NCBI GenBank assembly: GCA_036380435.1
Contig: DASVES010000121.1
Coordinates: 1-8,973, forward strand
Source: DASQDT01 sp036380435
Lineage (GTDB): Bacteria; Acidobacteriota; Blastocatellia; Pyrinomonadales; Pyrinomonadaceae
Direction: 5' to 3'
Length of the DNA stretch: 8,973 bases
Part shown: piece by piece, positions 1 to 5,702 of the stretch
Layout of the letters: every line of letters begins with the position of its first letter
How positions within the stretch are numbered: position 1 is the stretch's first letter
The notes under the pieces: model-generated
Databases searched by the model: none
Seen by the model: the letters and a program-made list of their open reading frames with translations, nothing else
What the model was told of the DNA's origin: nothing
Made by a program: the position numbers and the translations under genes

Positions 1-1
1 G

Positions 2-67
2 GCCGGGCCGCGTGCCGAACTGGGTTTGTCGGATCGGGAGCTTGCGGAAGTTATTTTACATCATTAG
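2..67 (+). CDS. Possible 3' end of an unknown CDS (start outside window)
   Basis: The second forward frame is open from the window edge to a TAG at 65-67 and encodes about 21 residues, reading AGPRAELGLSDRELAEVILHH. The stretch LSDRELAEVI looks like a normal amphipathic helix with charged and aliphatic residues alternating, as expected of a real C-terminus. The stop is followed by a non-coding repeat and then by a gene on the opposite strand, so a convergent gene end here would make sense. The evidence is thin: 21 codons prove little, and the third forward frame also stays open, to 181. I do not recognise the family. Sequence to the left of the window would settle it. Confidence 0.35.
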   Translation, partial: AGPRAELGLSDRELAEVILHH

Positions 68-93
68 CAACTTGAGCGTAATGCACGCGGGAT

Positions 94-211
94 TCACCGC
101 AGAGGCGCAGAGGACGCTGAAGGAGCGCAGAGGGTTGAGCCTTTCACTCGTCGTTGAGTGTATGCGTCAAGCCTCTGCGTAGTCTCTGCGTCCTCTGCGC
201 CTCTGCGGTGA
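94..211. repeat. Large inverted repeat built from CTCTGCG/CGCAGAG heptads
   Basis: A 24-base stretch at 94-117 is the perfect reverse complement of 188-211. Pairing resumes after a mismatched patch at 126-133 with 172-179, and TTGA at 135-138 can pair with TCAA at 167-170. A further small hairpin, CACTC at 145-149 with GAGTG at 156-160, sits in the apical loop, so the whole 118 bases can fold into one long cruciform or RNA hairpin. The arms are made of the heptad CTCTGCG (173, 184, 193, 201) or its complement CGCAGAG (98, 106, 126), seven copies at spacings of 8 to 20 bases. It has no coding content and resembles dispersed intergenic repeats of the REP/MITE-like kind in large bacterial genomes. 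It lies downstream of the VOC gene and might stabilise or end its mRNA, but no T-run follows the stem in either direction. Confidence 0.85.
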
Positions 212-264
212 GTGTGCTTACTCGAACACTCAACTGTGAAGCTACAACACTTCTGAGGCAGACT

Positions 265-675
265 TTAGTTCAAACTTGCCATCGGCCCATCGCCCGCCTT
301 CTCGTTCGGTCTGTCATTCCACGCGACGAGGAAGATGCGATAGCGGTCGGGGTCTTCCAGCGTGATGAAGCGTCCGCCCCAGCCCTCGTCGGTCGGCGGC
401 GCGAGGTCGAAGCTCAGGGCGCGCAGGCGTTCGTGGAATTCGTCAACGTCAGAGACCGTGAGGAAGAGGTGGACGCCGCGCCCGCGGCGCACCATCGTGA
501 TGGGCACCTGCGCGAGCGTCAGGCGCAGGCGGCCCGCGCGCAGCGTCGCCAGCGGCGGCTCGGCCTCGGGCGCGTGCGCCAGCAGCTCGAACCCGAGCGC
601 CCCCGCGTAGAACGCCAGCGATTCTTCGAGGCTGTTGACCTCCAGAAAGAGCAGTTCGAGTCCCGTCACGCTCAT
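265..675 (-). CDS. VOC (glyoxalase/bleomycin-resistance fold) family protein
   Basis: This 136-residue protein has the layout of a single-module vicinal-oxygen-chelate protein: two beta-alpha-beta-beta-beta units. The first runs over residues 5-55 (LELLFLEVNSLEESLAFYAG, then a GFELL strand). The second runs over residues 67-118 (GVHLFLTVSDVDEFHERL, then GGRFITLEDPDRYRIFLV). The LEDPD turn before the last strand is typical of the superfamily, which includes glyoxalases, extradiol dioxygenases and antibiotic-binding proteins. The usual metal ligands look incomplete: the first-strand position carries Glu8, the second unit has His69, and the final-strand Glu of the common DPDGN-x-x-E pattern is replaced (DRYRIFLV). 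Catalysis is therefore uncertain and a binding role is possible. The ATG lies 4 bases after the stop of the J-domain gene, so the two are probably co-translated. About 14 C-terminal residues are polar and likely disordered. The fold is fairly sure; the substrate is unknown. Confidence 0.85.
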   Translation of the reverse strand: MSVTGLELLFLEVNSLEESLAFYAGALGFELLAHAPEAEPPLATLRAGRLRLTLAQVPITMVRRGRGVHLFLTVSDVDEFHERLRALSFDLAPPTDEGWGGRFITLEDPDRYRIFLVAWNDRPNEKAGDGPMASLN

Positions 676-679
676 CGCT

Positions 680-1249
680 TCACACCGCCGTCAAAACGAG
701 ATAGACGCCGTATGCCCCGGCGCACATGAACGACCAGAAGGCCAACTCCTGCGCCCACGCGAAGCGGCCGAAGAGCGCTCGCGGCTCGCCATGTTTACGT
801 GCGAAGACGAGTGCGCCGTGCGCCATGACCACTCCCATCAGGACTATCGCAACCGCGAGGAGCGCGAGCGGCCACAGGAACCTGACGTAATGAAATCTCA
901 CCAGAAAGAGGAGCACCAATCCGGCCAGCATGCAGAGCCACGCGCCGAGGATGCGTCCGCCGATGGCGTCGGCCTGCGAGGGCGGCGAGGAGTATACGGG
1001 GGTGTAATAATATCCTGTGTCGGGCGAGCGCGTGTGACCGCGCTCAGCGTCGTAGACCTCGCGGGAGGCTTCGTTGCCGAGGACGCGATACGCCTCGTTG
1101 ATCGACTTCATGCGCTCCTCGTCGCCGCCGCGGTCGGGATGATGCTCGCGCGCGAGGCCCTTGTAGAGACGCTCGATCTCGTCGTGCGAGGCCGCCTCGT
1201 CGGCTCCCAGCGTCGTGTAGTAGTCGTCAGCGTCTTCGTCTCGCGTCAT
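680..1249 (-). CDS. Membrane-anchored J-domain (DnaJ-like) protein
   Basis: This is a 189-residue protein with an N-terminal J domain at about residues 8-68: DDYYTTLGADEAASHDEIERLYK, the HPD signature at 37-39 within REHHPDRGGD, and NEAYRVLGNEASREVYD at the end. The HPD tripeptide is the site by which J proteins stimulate the ATPase of DnaK-type Hsp70, so partnership with DnaK is expected. There is no G/F region, zinc-finger cysteine cluster or client-binding C-terminal domain, so it is not DnaJ itself. After a Tyr/Ser/Pro-rich linker (about 78-93) come three hydrophobic segments, near residues 99-118, 122-148 and 166-187, each long enough to span the membrane. I infer a cytoplasmic J domain tethered to the inner membrane. 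The positively charged RKHGEPR loop lies between the second and third segments. The ATG at 1247-1249 has no strong Shine-Dalgarno sequence. The gene leads a two-gene unit with the VOC protein. Its client is unknown. Confidence 0.9.
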   Translation of the reverse strand: MTRDEDADDYYTTLGADEAASHDEIERLYKGLAREHHPDRGGDEERMKSINEAYRVLGNEASREVYDAERGHTRSPDTGYYYTPVYSSPPSQADAIGGRILGAWLCMLAGLVLLFLVRFHYVRFLWPLALLAVAIVLMGVVMAHGALVFARKHGEPRALFGRFAWAQELAFWSFMCAGAYGVYLVLTAV

Positions 1250-1286
1250 TACAGTTTTCGCTGGCCCGCTGTTTCGAGTGAAGACA

Positions 1287-1316
1287 ATACTAAACGCAGA
1301 CGGAGAACCGCGTCCA
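1287..1316 (-). promoter_or_regulatory. Weak candidate promoter for the J-domain gene
   Basis: On the minus strand a TAGTAT box (1287-1292, four of six matches to the sigma-70 -10 consensus) lies 37 bases upstream of the J-domain ATG. A TGGACG box (1311-1316, four of six matches to -35) stands 18 bases further up. The gene needs a promoter in this divergent region, but both boxes are poor and could be chance. Confidence 0.2.
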
Positions 1317-1345
1317 CACGGCCGCCGCCCCGAGTGAACGCGCGA

Positions 1346-1361
1346 CGGACGCGCGCGTCCG
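1346..1361. repeat. 16-bp perfect GC palindrome in the divergent intergenic region
   Basis: CGGACGCGCGCGTCCG reads the same on both strands. It sits one base upstream of the candidate -35 box of the rightward gene, where an operator might lie. In sequence this GC-rich such palindromes arise by chance, so any regulatory role is speculation. Confidence 0.3.
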
Positions 1362-1362
1362 C

Positions 1363-1392
1363 GTGACGCCGGCCTCTTAGATTTTTTATGAT
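1363..1392 (+). promoter_or_regulatory. Candidate promoter for the 118-residue hypothetical gene
   Basis: TATGAT at 1387-1392 matches the sigma-70 -10 consensus at five of six positions. GTGACG at 1363-1368 matches the -35 box at four of six, with an 18-base spacer. The -10 box ends 39 bases before the ATG at 1432. The A+T-rich run ATTTTTTATGATA stands out sharply from the GC-rich surroundings, which supports a melting region. Confidence 0.35.
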
Positions 1393-1431
1393 AGGGCTGA
1401 ACGAGGATGAAGGTGGCGGGGTGCCGAACTT

Positions 1432-1788
1432 ATGTCGCAGAGCTTTGCGCCGGGTGACGATTTAATATTTCAACTGGAGAGCGGCTTCGGCCTGATGCGT
1501 GTGCTCGGGGTTGAGGGCGAGGGGCCGGCGACCGTGTGGCACGTCCTCGTCTACGAAGACTTCTACCCGGACGTGGAAGCGGCTGAGGCGGCGCTCGCGG
1601 GCGCGGAGCCTCCGGGCGTCGGCTGGCCCCACCTGCCGCTCACCGACCGCGCGCTTGAAAGGACGCCGGCCGCGCGCCTCGGCAACCGGCCCGTGGCGGA
1701 TGCCGAGCTAGCGCCCATCAACGCATGGCGTGAGCGCGGCGGCGAAGCGTTCGACCGTTCCGTGTTGCAGATGATCGGGGTTCGCTGA
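1432..1788 (+). CDS. Conserved-looking hypothetical protein, 118 residues
   Basis: The protein is small, acidic and soluble, with no signal peptide or membrane segment. It starts MSQSFAPGDDLIFQLESGFGLMRVLGVEG, which looks like a small beta-rich module. A helical stretch follows (DFYPDVEAAEAALAG, residues 43-57), then a Pro-rich patch (PPGVGWPHLPLTDRALERTP, 60-79) and a C-terminal part with ARLGNRP and INAWRERGGEAFDRSVLQMIGVR. I recall similar short proteins in acidobacterial genomes but know no function. The ATG at 1432 fits the frame and no in-frame start lies closer to the AAGGTGG at 1410-1416, which is some 15 bases away and thus a poor ribosome site. It has its own candidate promoter. It ends 10 bases from the stop of the convergent dehydrogenase gene, with no hairpin-plus-T terminator between them. 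Base composition and codon use match its neighbours. Confidence 0.75.
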   Translation: MSQSFAPGDDLIFQLESGFGLMRVLGVEGEGPATVWHVLVYEDFYPDVEAAEAALAGAEPPGVGWPHLPLTDRALERTPAARLGNRPVADAELAPINAWRERGGEAFDRSVLQMIGVR

Positions 1789-1798
1789 AGCGCCCGGT

Positions 1799-4700
1799 TC
1801 AATTCCCGAAGCGCGCGCGATATTCGCTGCTCGTGATGAAGGCTTTGACCATCTCGGCCGCGATGTAGTTGCCGCCGAAGCTGTTGAGCTTCGCGAGCCA
1901 GAACTGGTAGCCGGAGTCGTCCGTGTCGGGCGCGTCGGTCGGGTTCCGACGCAGGTAGCCGTAGTATTCGAGCAGGACGAAGGCCGGGTTGAGTTCGGCT
2001 CGCCTTAAGGAGCCGGAGTCGGCCGCCTTGCGAAGCGCCGACACGCGTCCCGCGGAAGCGCCCGCGCCGAAGGCGTCGATGGCCTCCTGTCGCTCGGCCG
2101 GCGTGGGCGCGACGCCCGCCGAGGCAAAGAGCGCGTCCACGTACTCGGCCGCGCCGAGCGTCAAGGGGAAGCGCGCCGCGAAACCCGCGGCTCCGACCAC
2201 GGCTTCGGCGTAAGCCTGTTTGTTCTGCTCCAGCAGTTGCTCGACGCCTGCCTGCCCGACGACGACGCCCTCACCCACCTGCCGCGCGTCGCGGACGAAC
2301 TCCGCGTAAGCCAAGCGCAACGGGGCCGTGTCCGACCTCCGGCCGAAGGCCGCGCGCTGCGTGCGGAGGACGTAGTAGCCGGTCTCCTGAAACTCAATCG
2401 ACAGGAAGAACGCCGCCGAGACGTTGATACGGCGCACCTCTCGACACCCCTGCCGCTCGGCCTCGGGGCGCGTCTCGCATTCCGTGATCTGGTTCTTCCA
2501 GAACGCGAGGCCCGACGCGTCGGGCGCTCGGTTGAGGAAGTCGTAGTAGTGCTGTCGGACGAAGAACGCGGGGTCGTCAATAGGGTTCGCGCTCGTGGGG
2601 GCCGATGTGGGGCCGCCGAACTGCCCGCGTATCTCGCCGCCGGGGAAGTTCTGGCTGTGGACGTTGACGTAGAGTCGGCCCGCGCGCAGCTCCGCGACCT
2701 GCTGCGGCGTGAGTGTGATTTGAAAATCGGAAAAGTCGCCGTCGGGCAGATCGAATAAGATGCCGGCGCTCGCGCCGGGCGCGGCGGGGCCGTGGACGTG
2801 CGCGTCCGTCTGCTGGCTCGATAGCCCATCGAAGTCGAGTGTGATGCGGGCGGTCGCGCCGTCCGTGGCGAGCGTGAGCGTGGCCGTGCCCGTCGCGGCG
2901 GAGTTGTTGGGCGGGACTTCCTGCGCGCCCGTGAGGTTGGCGACGAACAATTCGGAGCGCGCGAAGATTTCGTAGACCGCGCCGTTCGACAGGCTGACGA
3001 CGTAGAGGTTTCCGTCAGGGCCGGTCTGGATGTCCGTGGTGATGCCGAAGTCGCGGCCCGCGACGAGGCTTTCGCTCTCAGTGAGGTCGAACTTGTCGGC
3101 GTTGTCGGCCACGCCGTCGGCAAGACGCGCGTCGGTCGTGGCGAGCCTCAGCCGGTCGGCGCTGAGCTTGAGCCGGAAGAGGTAGCCGCCGAGCAGGGTC
3201 GTGCGCGAAGCGCCGAGGAACATGTCGCCGGCGTACTGCGGCCCGAGTCCCTGCCCCGCGACGAAGCCGAGAGGCGAGGGCGCGACGGCGTACTTCCAAC
3301 TGAGCTGGGGGTCGGTGTACGTGGAGCCGGGGAGTTGATAGAGACGCTGGAGCGCCTGCTGGGGCGTGTCGGCGATGAGCGAGGGCGGCCAGCGAAGTTG
3401 TTGCAGACCGCCGGCGCGCGCAAGCTCGATTGACTTGTACTCACTCACACGCGAGAGCGGCCCCATGAGCTGAATCCAACCGCCGTTCGAGCCGGCCTCG
3501 ACGCGGTTGATCTCGTCGAAGGCGTCGTCGCCATGCTCCTGTGTCCAGAGCTTGCCGCCGAGTGGGTCGAAGGCCATGCCGAAGCCGTTGCGGACGCCGT
3601 AGGCGAAGACCTTTTTGACATTGTCAGCGGCAGTGGGAGTGGTGAGGCCCGTGGCGACGTTAAAGAACGGATTGTCCGTGGGCGTCGTGCCGTCGTCGTT
3701 GAGACGAAGGACGACGCCGGTCAGGTGTGCGTCGTCGGGTTCGGGGCCGCCCCACGGGTCGTCCTTGCCGGCGGGGCCGACGGCCGTCGTCACGTTTTGC
3801 AGGAAGCCGCGACGGCCCACGTCGCCGATCATGATGTAGAGCTTGCCGTCGGGGCCGAAGGCGAGGCGTCCGCCGTTGTGGTTGCCGCGCAGGGGCTGGC
3901 CTTCGTCCTCCTGATGCGCGCGCAGGCGGATGAGGTTACGGTCGAAGATAAGCGTCGAGCCGTTCCAGACGTAGCGGTCAACGCGGTTGCCGAGCAGGAA
4001 GACGGCGGCCGTGTCGGTCGTGTCGTCGCCAGTCGGGCTTTCCGTCCAGTAGAGGTAGACAAATTTGTTCGCAGCGAAATTCGGGTGGAGGGCGACGCCG
4101 AGCAAACCGCGCTCGGAGGCGCTGTTGACGCTCAGATCGAGCACCGTGGCTTGAACGCCGCCGTTCACGACACGCCGCACGCGGCCCGTGGCCTTCTCCA
4201 GAACGAGAAAATCATTCGCGGCGAGGAAGGCCAGCCCCGTCGGCTGGTCGAGACCGGAGACAATTGTCCGCACCGAGAGATTAGGGACGAGCATCAGCGG
4301 GGTGCTGCCCTGCTGCTCGACCGTGGTCGAAATGCTGACCGTGTTATTCGCGAAGTAAGGATCGCCCTGCGCGCCGCTCACGCTTGCCGTGTTGTTGATG
4401 TGGCCGATGGCCTGCGGCTGCACGACGATGTTGACGACGGCGCTCGCACCGGCGGCGAGGTCGCCGAGCGCGCACGTGACGGTCGTCGTGCCCGAGCACG
4501 AGCCTTGCGTCGGCGTCGCGGAGACGAAGCTCGCGCTTGCGGGAAGCGTGTCCGTCAGCGTAACGCCCGTTGCCGCGCCGGGGCCGTTATTCGTGACGGT
4601 GATGCGGTAACTAAGATTGGCGCGCAACGGGACGGGGTCGGGCGAGTCCGTCATCGTGACGGCGAGTTCGGTCGATTCGGGCGCGGCATTGATGAGCGTC

Positions 4701-5608
4701 GCCTGCGCGGAGTGTTGAAGCGCGCCGCTCGTCGCGTTGACGTTGAACCGGCTCGACCCGACAGGAGACGTGACGCCGCCCAGCGCCGTCAATGTCAGCA
4801 CGGACGTTTGCGCGGACGCATCGCTAATGTTGAGTGAAGGCGGATTGAAGCTCGATGTCGTATTCGGGGGCGGCGTGGTGAGACTCAGGTTGACTGTGCC
4901 CGTGAAGCCCGCGAAAGGCGTGACGGTGACATCGTAGGTCACGCTCTCGCCCGGCGTGACGATGCGCGTGGACGGGGTGACGGAGATTGAGAAGTCGGGC
5001 GACGGGGCGGCGGGGGTGGCCGAGACGAAGGTGAAGTAGATGTTATCGCCGGAGGAGTTCTGGTCGCCGTTGGCGTGGTTGCCGGCGGCGTAGAAGGTCA
5101 CGGGGCCAACGTCGGTCGCGGGGGCCGTCCAGCGGAACGCCCAGCTCGCGCCGCCAGTCTGTCCGAAGAAGGTGCCGGGCTGCGTGTGCTCGATGTACTG
5201 GCGGTCGGGGAACGGCCCCTGACCGCTCAGGACTTGCGTGTATCCGTCGAGCGGCTCAAGGCTCCCGGCCCGCTCCTCGCTCGTGTCGAGCGCGGTGAGC
5301 TGGAAGCCCCAGCGCACGCGCGTCAGGTCGCTGTTCGTGTGCGTGACGGTAATTTGATAGACCTGTCCGGGCACGTATGTCTGCGGCGCGTCGATGCTGA
5401 TTGTGCCCGCGCCCGTGCCGAGGCCATCCGCCAGATGGCACTCGGCGCAAGCCTCGGGTTCTTCACCCGGCGCGCGCGTGTAGCCGGCGGGCGGCCCCGC
5501 GGAGAAGGCATGCACACGGCGGTTCACCGCGTTGTTTGTGAAGAGGGCCGCGCCCGTCAGGACGAAAAGGATGAGGACGAGAAGCTTCAGCCGGTTCAGA
5601 CCAGACAT
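1799..5608 (-). CDS. Giant exported mosaic protein: CxxCH anchor-V domain, Ig-like, DUF11, PQQ sugar dehydrogenase (GSDH), CHRD, DUF4214-type tail
   Basis: This protein has 1269 residues. Residues 1-34 are a signal peptide (basic start, hydrophobic LLVLILFVLTGAALF, likely cleavage after VHA). Residues 35-196 resemble the choice-of-anchor-V/Reeler-like domain (GPPAGYTRAPGE, WGFQLTALD, YIEHTQPGTFFGQTG, DVGPVTFYAAGN) and carry CAECH at 54-58, a possible c-heme site. Residues 203-308 are Ig-like. Residues 312-430 are a DUF11 repeat with a Cys371/Cys379 pair. Residues 442-884 are a six-bladed GSDH propeller. HNGGRL at 577-582 aligns by eye with the catalytic-His region of PQQ glucose dehydrogenase, RN at 673-674 with its Arg-Asn pair, and EHG...DEIN at 691-701 is typical of the family. 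Residues 886-998 are a CHRD domain (AHVHGPA, VNVHSQNFPGGEIRGQ). Residues 1011-1268 are a DUF4214-type region (FVRQHYYDFLNRAPD) with Cys1044/Cys1055. All Cys residues fall in close pairs, as expected outside the cytoplasm. Inferred role: surface or periplasmic PQQ-dependent oxidation; the substrate is unknown. It follows DUF1501 after 94 bases containing a hairpin. Confidence 0.92.
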   Translation of the reverse strand: MSGLNRLKLLVLILFVLTGAALFTNNAVNRRVHAFSAGPPAGYTRAPGEEPEACAECHLADGLGTGAGTISIDAPQTYVPGQVYQITVTHTNSDLTRVRWGFQLTALDTSEERAGSLEPLDGYTQVLSGQGPFPDRQYIEHTQPGTFFGQTGGASWAFRWTAPATDVGPVTFYAAGNHANGDQNSSGDNIYFTFVSATPAAPSPDFSISVTPSTRIVTPGESVTYDVTVTPFAGFTGTVNLSLTTPPPNTTSSFNPPSLNISDASAQTSVLTLTALGGVTSPVGSSRFNVNATSGALQHSAQATLINAAPESTELAVTMTDSPDPVPLRANLSYRITVTNNGPGAATGVTLTDTLPASASFVSATPTQGSCSGTTTVTCALGDLAAGASAVVNIVVQPQAIGHINNTASVSGAQGDPYFANNTVSISTTVEQQGSTPLMLVPNLSVRTIVSGLDQPTGLAFLAANDFLVLEKATGRVRRVVNGGVQATVLDLSVNSASERGLLGVALHPNFAANKFVYLYWTESPTGDDTTDTAAVFLLGNRVDRYVWNGSTLIFDRNLIRLRAHQEDEGQPLRGNHNGGRLAFGPDGKLYIMIGDVGRRGFLQNVTTAVGPAGKDDPWGGPEPDDAHLTGVVLRLNDDGTTPTDNPFFNVATGLTTPTAADNVKKVFAYGVRNGFGMAFDPLGGKLWTQEHGDDAFDEINRVEAGSNGGWIQLMGPLSRVSEYKSIELARAGGLQQLRWPPSLIADTPQQALQRLYQLPGSTYTDPQLSWKYAVAPSPLGFVAGQGLGPQYAGDMFLGASRTTLLGGYLFRLKLSADRLRLATTDARLADGVADNADKFDLTESESLVAGRDFGITTDIQTGPDGNLYVVSLSNGAVYEIFARSELFVANLTGAQEVPPNNSAATGTATLTLATDGATARITLDFDGLSSQQTDAHVHGPAAPGASAGILFDLPDGDFSDFQITLTPQQVAELRAGRLYVNVHSQNFPGGEIRGQFGGPTSAPTSANPIDDPAFFVRQHYYDFLNRAPDASGLAFWKNQITECETRPEAERQGCREVRRINVSAAFFLSIEFQETGYYVLRTQRAAFGRRSDTAPLRLAYAEFVRDARQVGEGVVVGQAGVEQLLEQNKQAYAEAVVGAAGFAARFPLTLGAAEYVDALFASAGVAPTPAERQEAIDAFGAGASAGRVSALRKAADSGSLRRAELNPAFVLLEYYGYLRRNPTDAPDTDDSGYQFWLAKLNSFGGNYIAAEMVKAFITSSEYRARFGN
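5435..5449 (-). other. CxxCH c-type heme-binding motif
   Basis: Codons 54-58 of the giant protein read Cys-Ala-Glu-Cys-His, shortly after the predicted signal cleavage site and flanked by PGEEPEA and LADGLG. CxxCH is the covalent heme attachment motif of c-type cytochromes. In anchor-V-type domains I recall a CxxCH at this same place, so heme binding is plausible, but the usual alternative, a structural or metal-binding Cys pair, cannot be ruled out from one motif. No axial Met could be assigned with confidence. Confidence 0.6.
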
Positions 5609-5618
5609 GCTTTGGAAA

Positions 5619-5624
5619 CCCTTT
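5619..5624 (-). promoter_or_regulatory. Shine-Dalgarno-like site of the giant dehydrogenase gene
   Basis: AAAGGG on the minus strand lies 10 bases before the ATG at 5606-5608. It directly abuts the base of the 26-bp hairpin, so folding of that hairpin could affect ribosome access. The site supports this ATG, which also begins a well-formed signal peptide. Confidence 0.5.
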
Positions 5625-5700
5625 AGGAGTCAGGAGTCAGGAGTCAGAATGAAGAAGGCAGTGCTTCTGTTTTTATTCTGACTCCTGACTCCTGACTCCT
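5625..5700. repeat. Perfect 26-bp inverted repeat of AGGAGTC heptads
   Basis: Bases 5625-5650 are three head-to-tail copies of AGGAGTC followed by AGAAT, and 5675-5700 are their exact reverse complement. The 24-base loop holds a smaller hairpin, GAAG at 5654-5657 with CTTC at 5664-5667. The element starts 2 bases after the DUF1501 stop and ends next to the ribosome site of the giant gene, filling most of the 94-base gap. Similar heptad arrays are known as intergenic short tandem repeats in cyanobacteria and, to my recollection, in acidobacteria. No U-run follows the stem on the minus strand, so it is not a standard intrinsic terminator. It could slow exonucleases or partly uncouple the two cistrons. 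Confidence 0.9.
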
Positions 5701-5702
5701 TA

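Noticed and set aside
3..181. The third forward frame is open from the edge to a TAG at 181-183
   Set aside because: It runs through the inverted repeat, and its composition is not protein-like beyond about base 90. The second frame ending at 67 is the better candidate.
94..211. CRISPR-like array
   Set aside because: The repeated units are only 7 bases, at irregular spacings of 8 to 20 bases, in inverted orientation. There are no spacers of regular length and no cas genes.
635..1366. A 243-codon open frame on the plus strand opposite the J-domain gene
   Set aside because: It is an antisense shadow: the minus strand has an intact J domain with HPD and membrane segments.
1795..1808. GGTTCAATTCCCG resembles a tRNA T-arm
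   Set aside because: The flanking bases do not form a 5-bp T stem (the third pair fails), no D or anticodon arm lies upstream, and the stretch covers the two convergent stop codons.
3533..4837. A 434-codon open frame on the plus strand opposite the dehydrogenase domain
   Set aside because: The composition is low-complexity Arg/Val/Ala/Asp without motifs. The minus strand carries the well-conserved GSDH and DUF11 sequence over the same bases.
5625..5700. Rho-independent terminator after DUF1501
   Set aside because: The stem is strong, but no U-run follows it on the minus strand. The sequence after it is AAAGGGTTTCC, the next gene's ribosome site.
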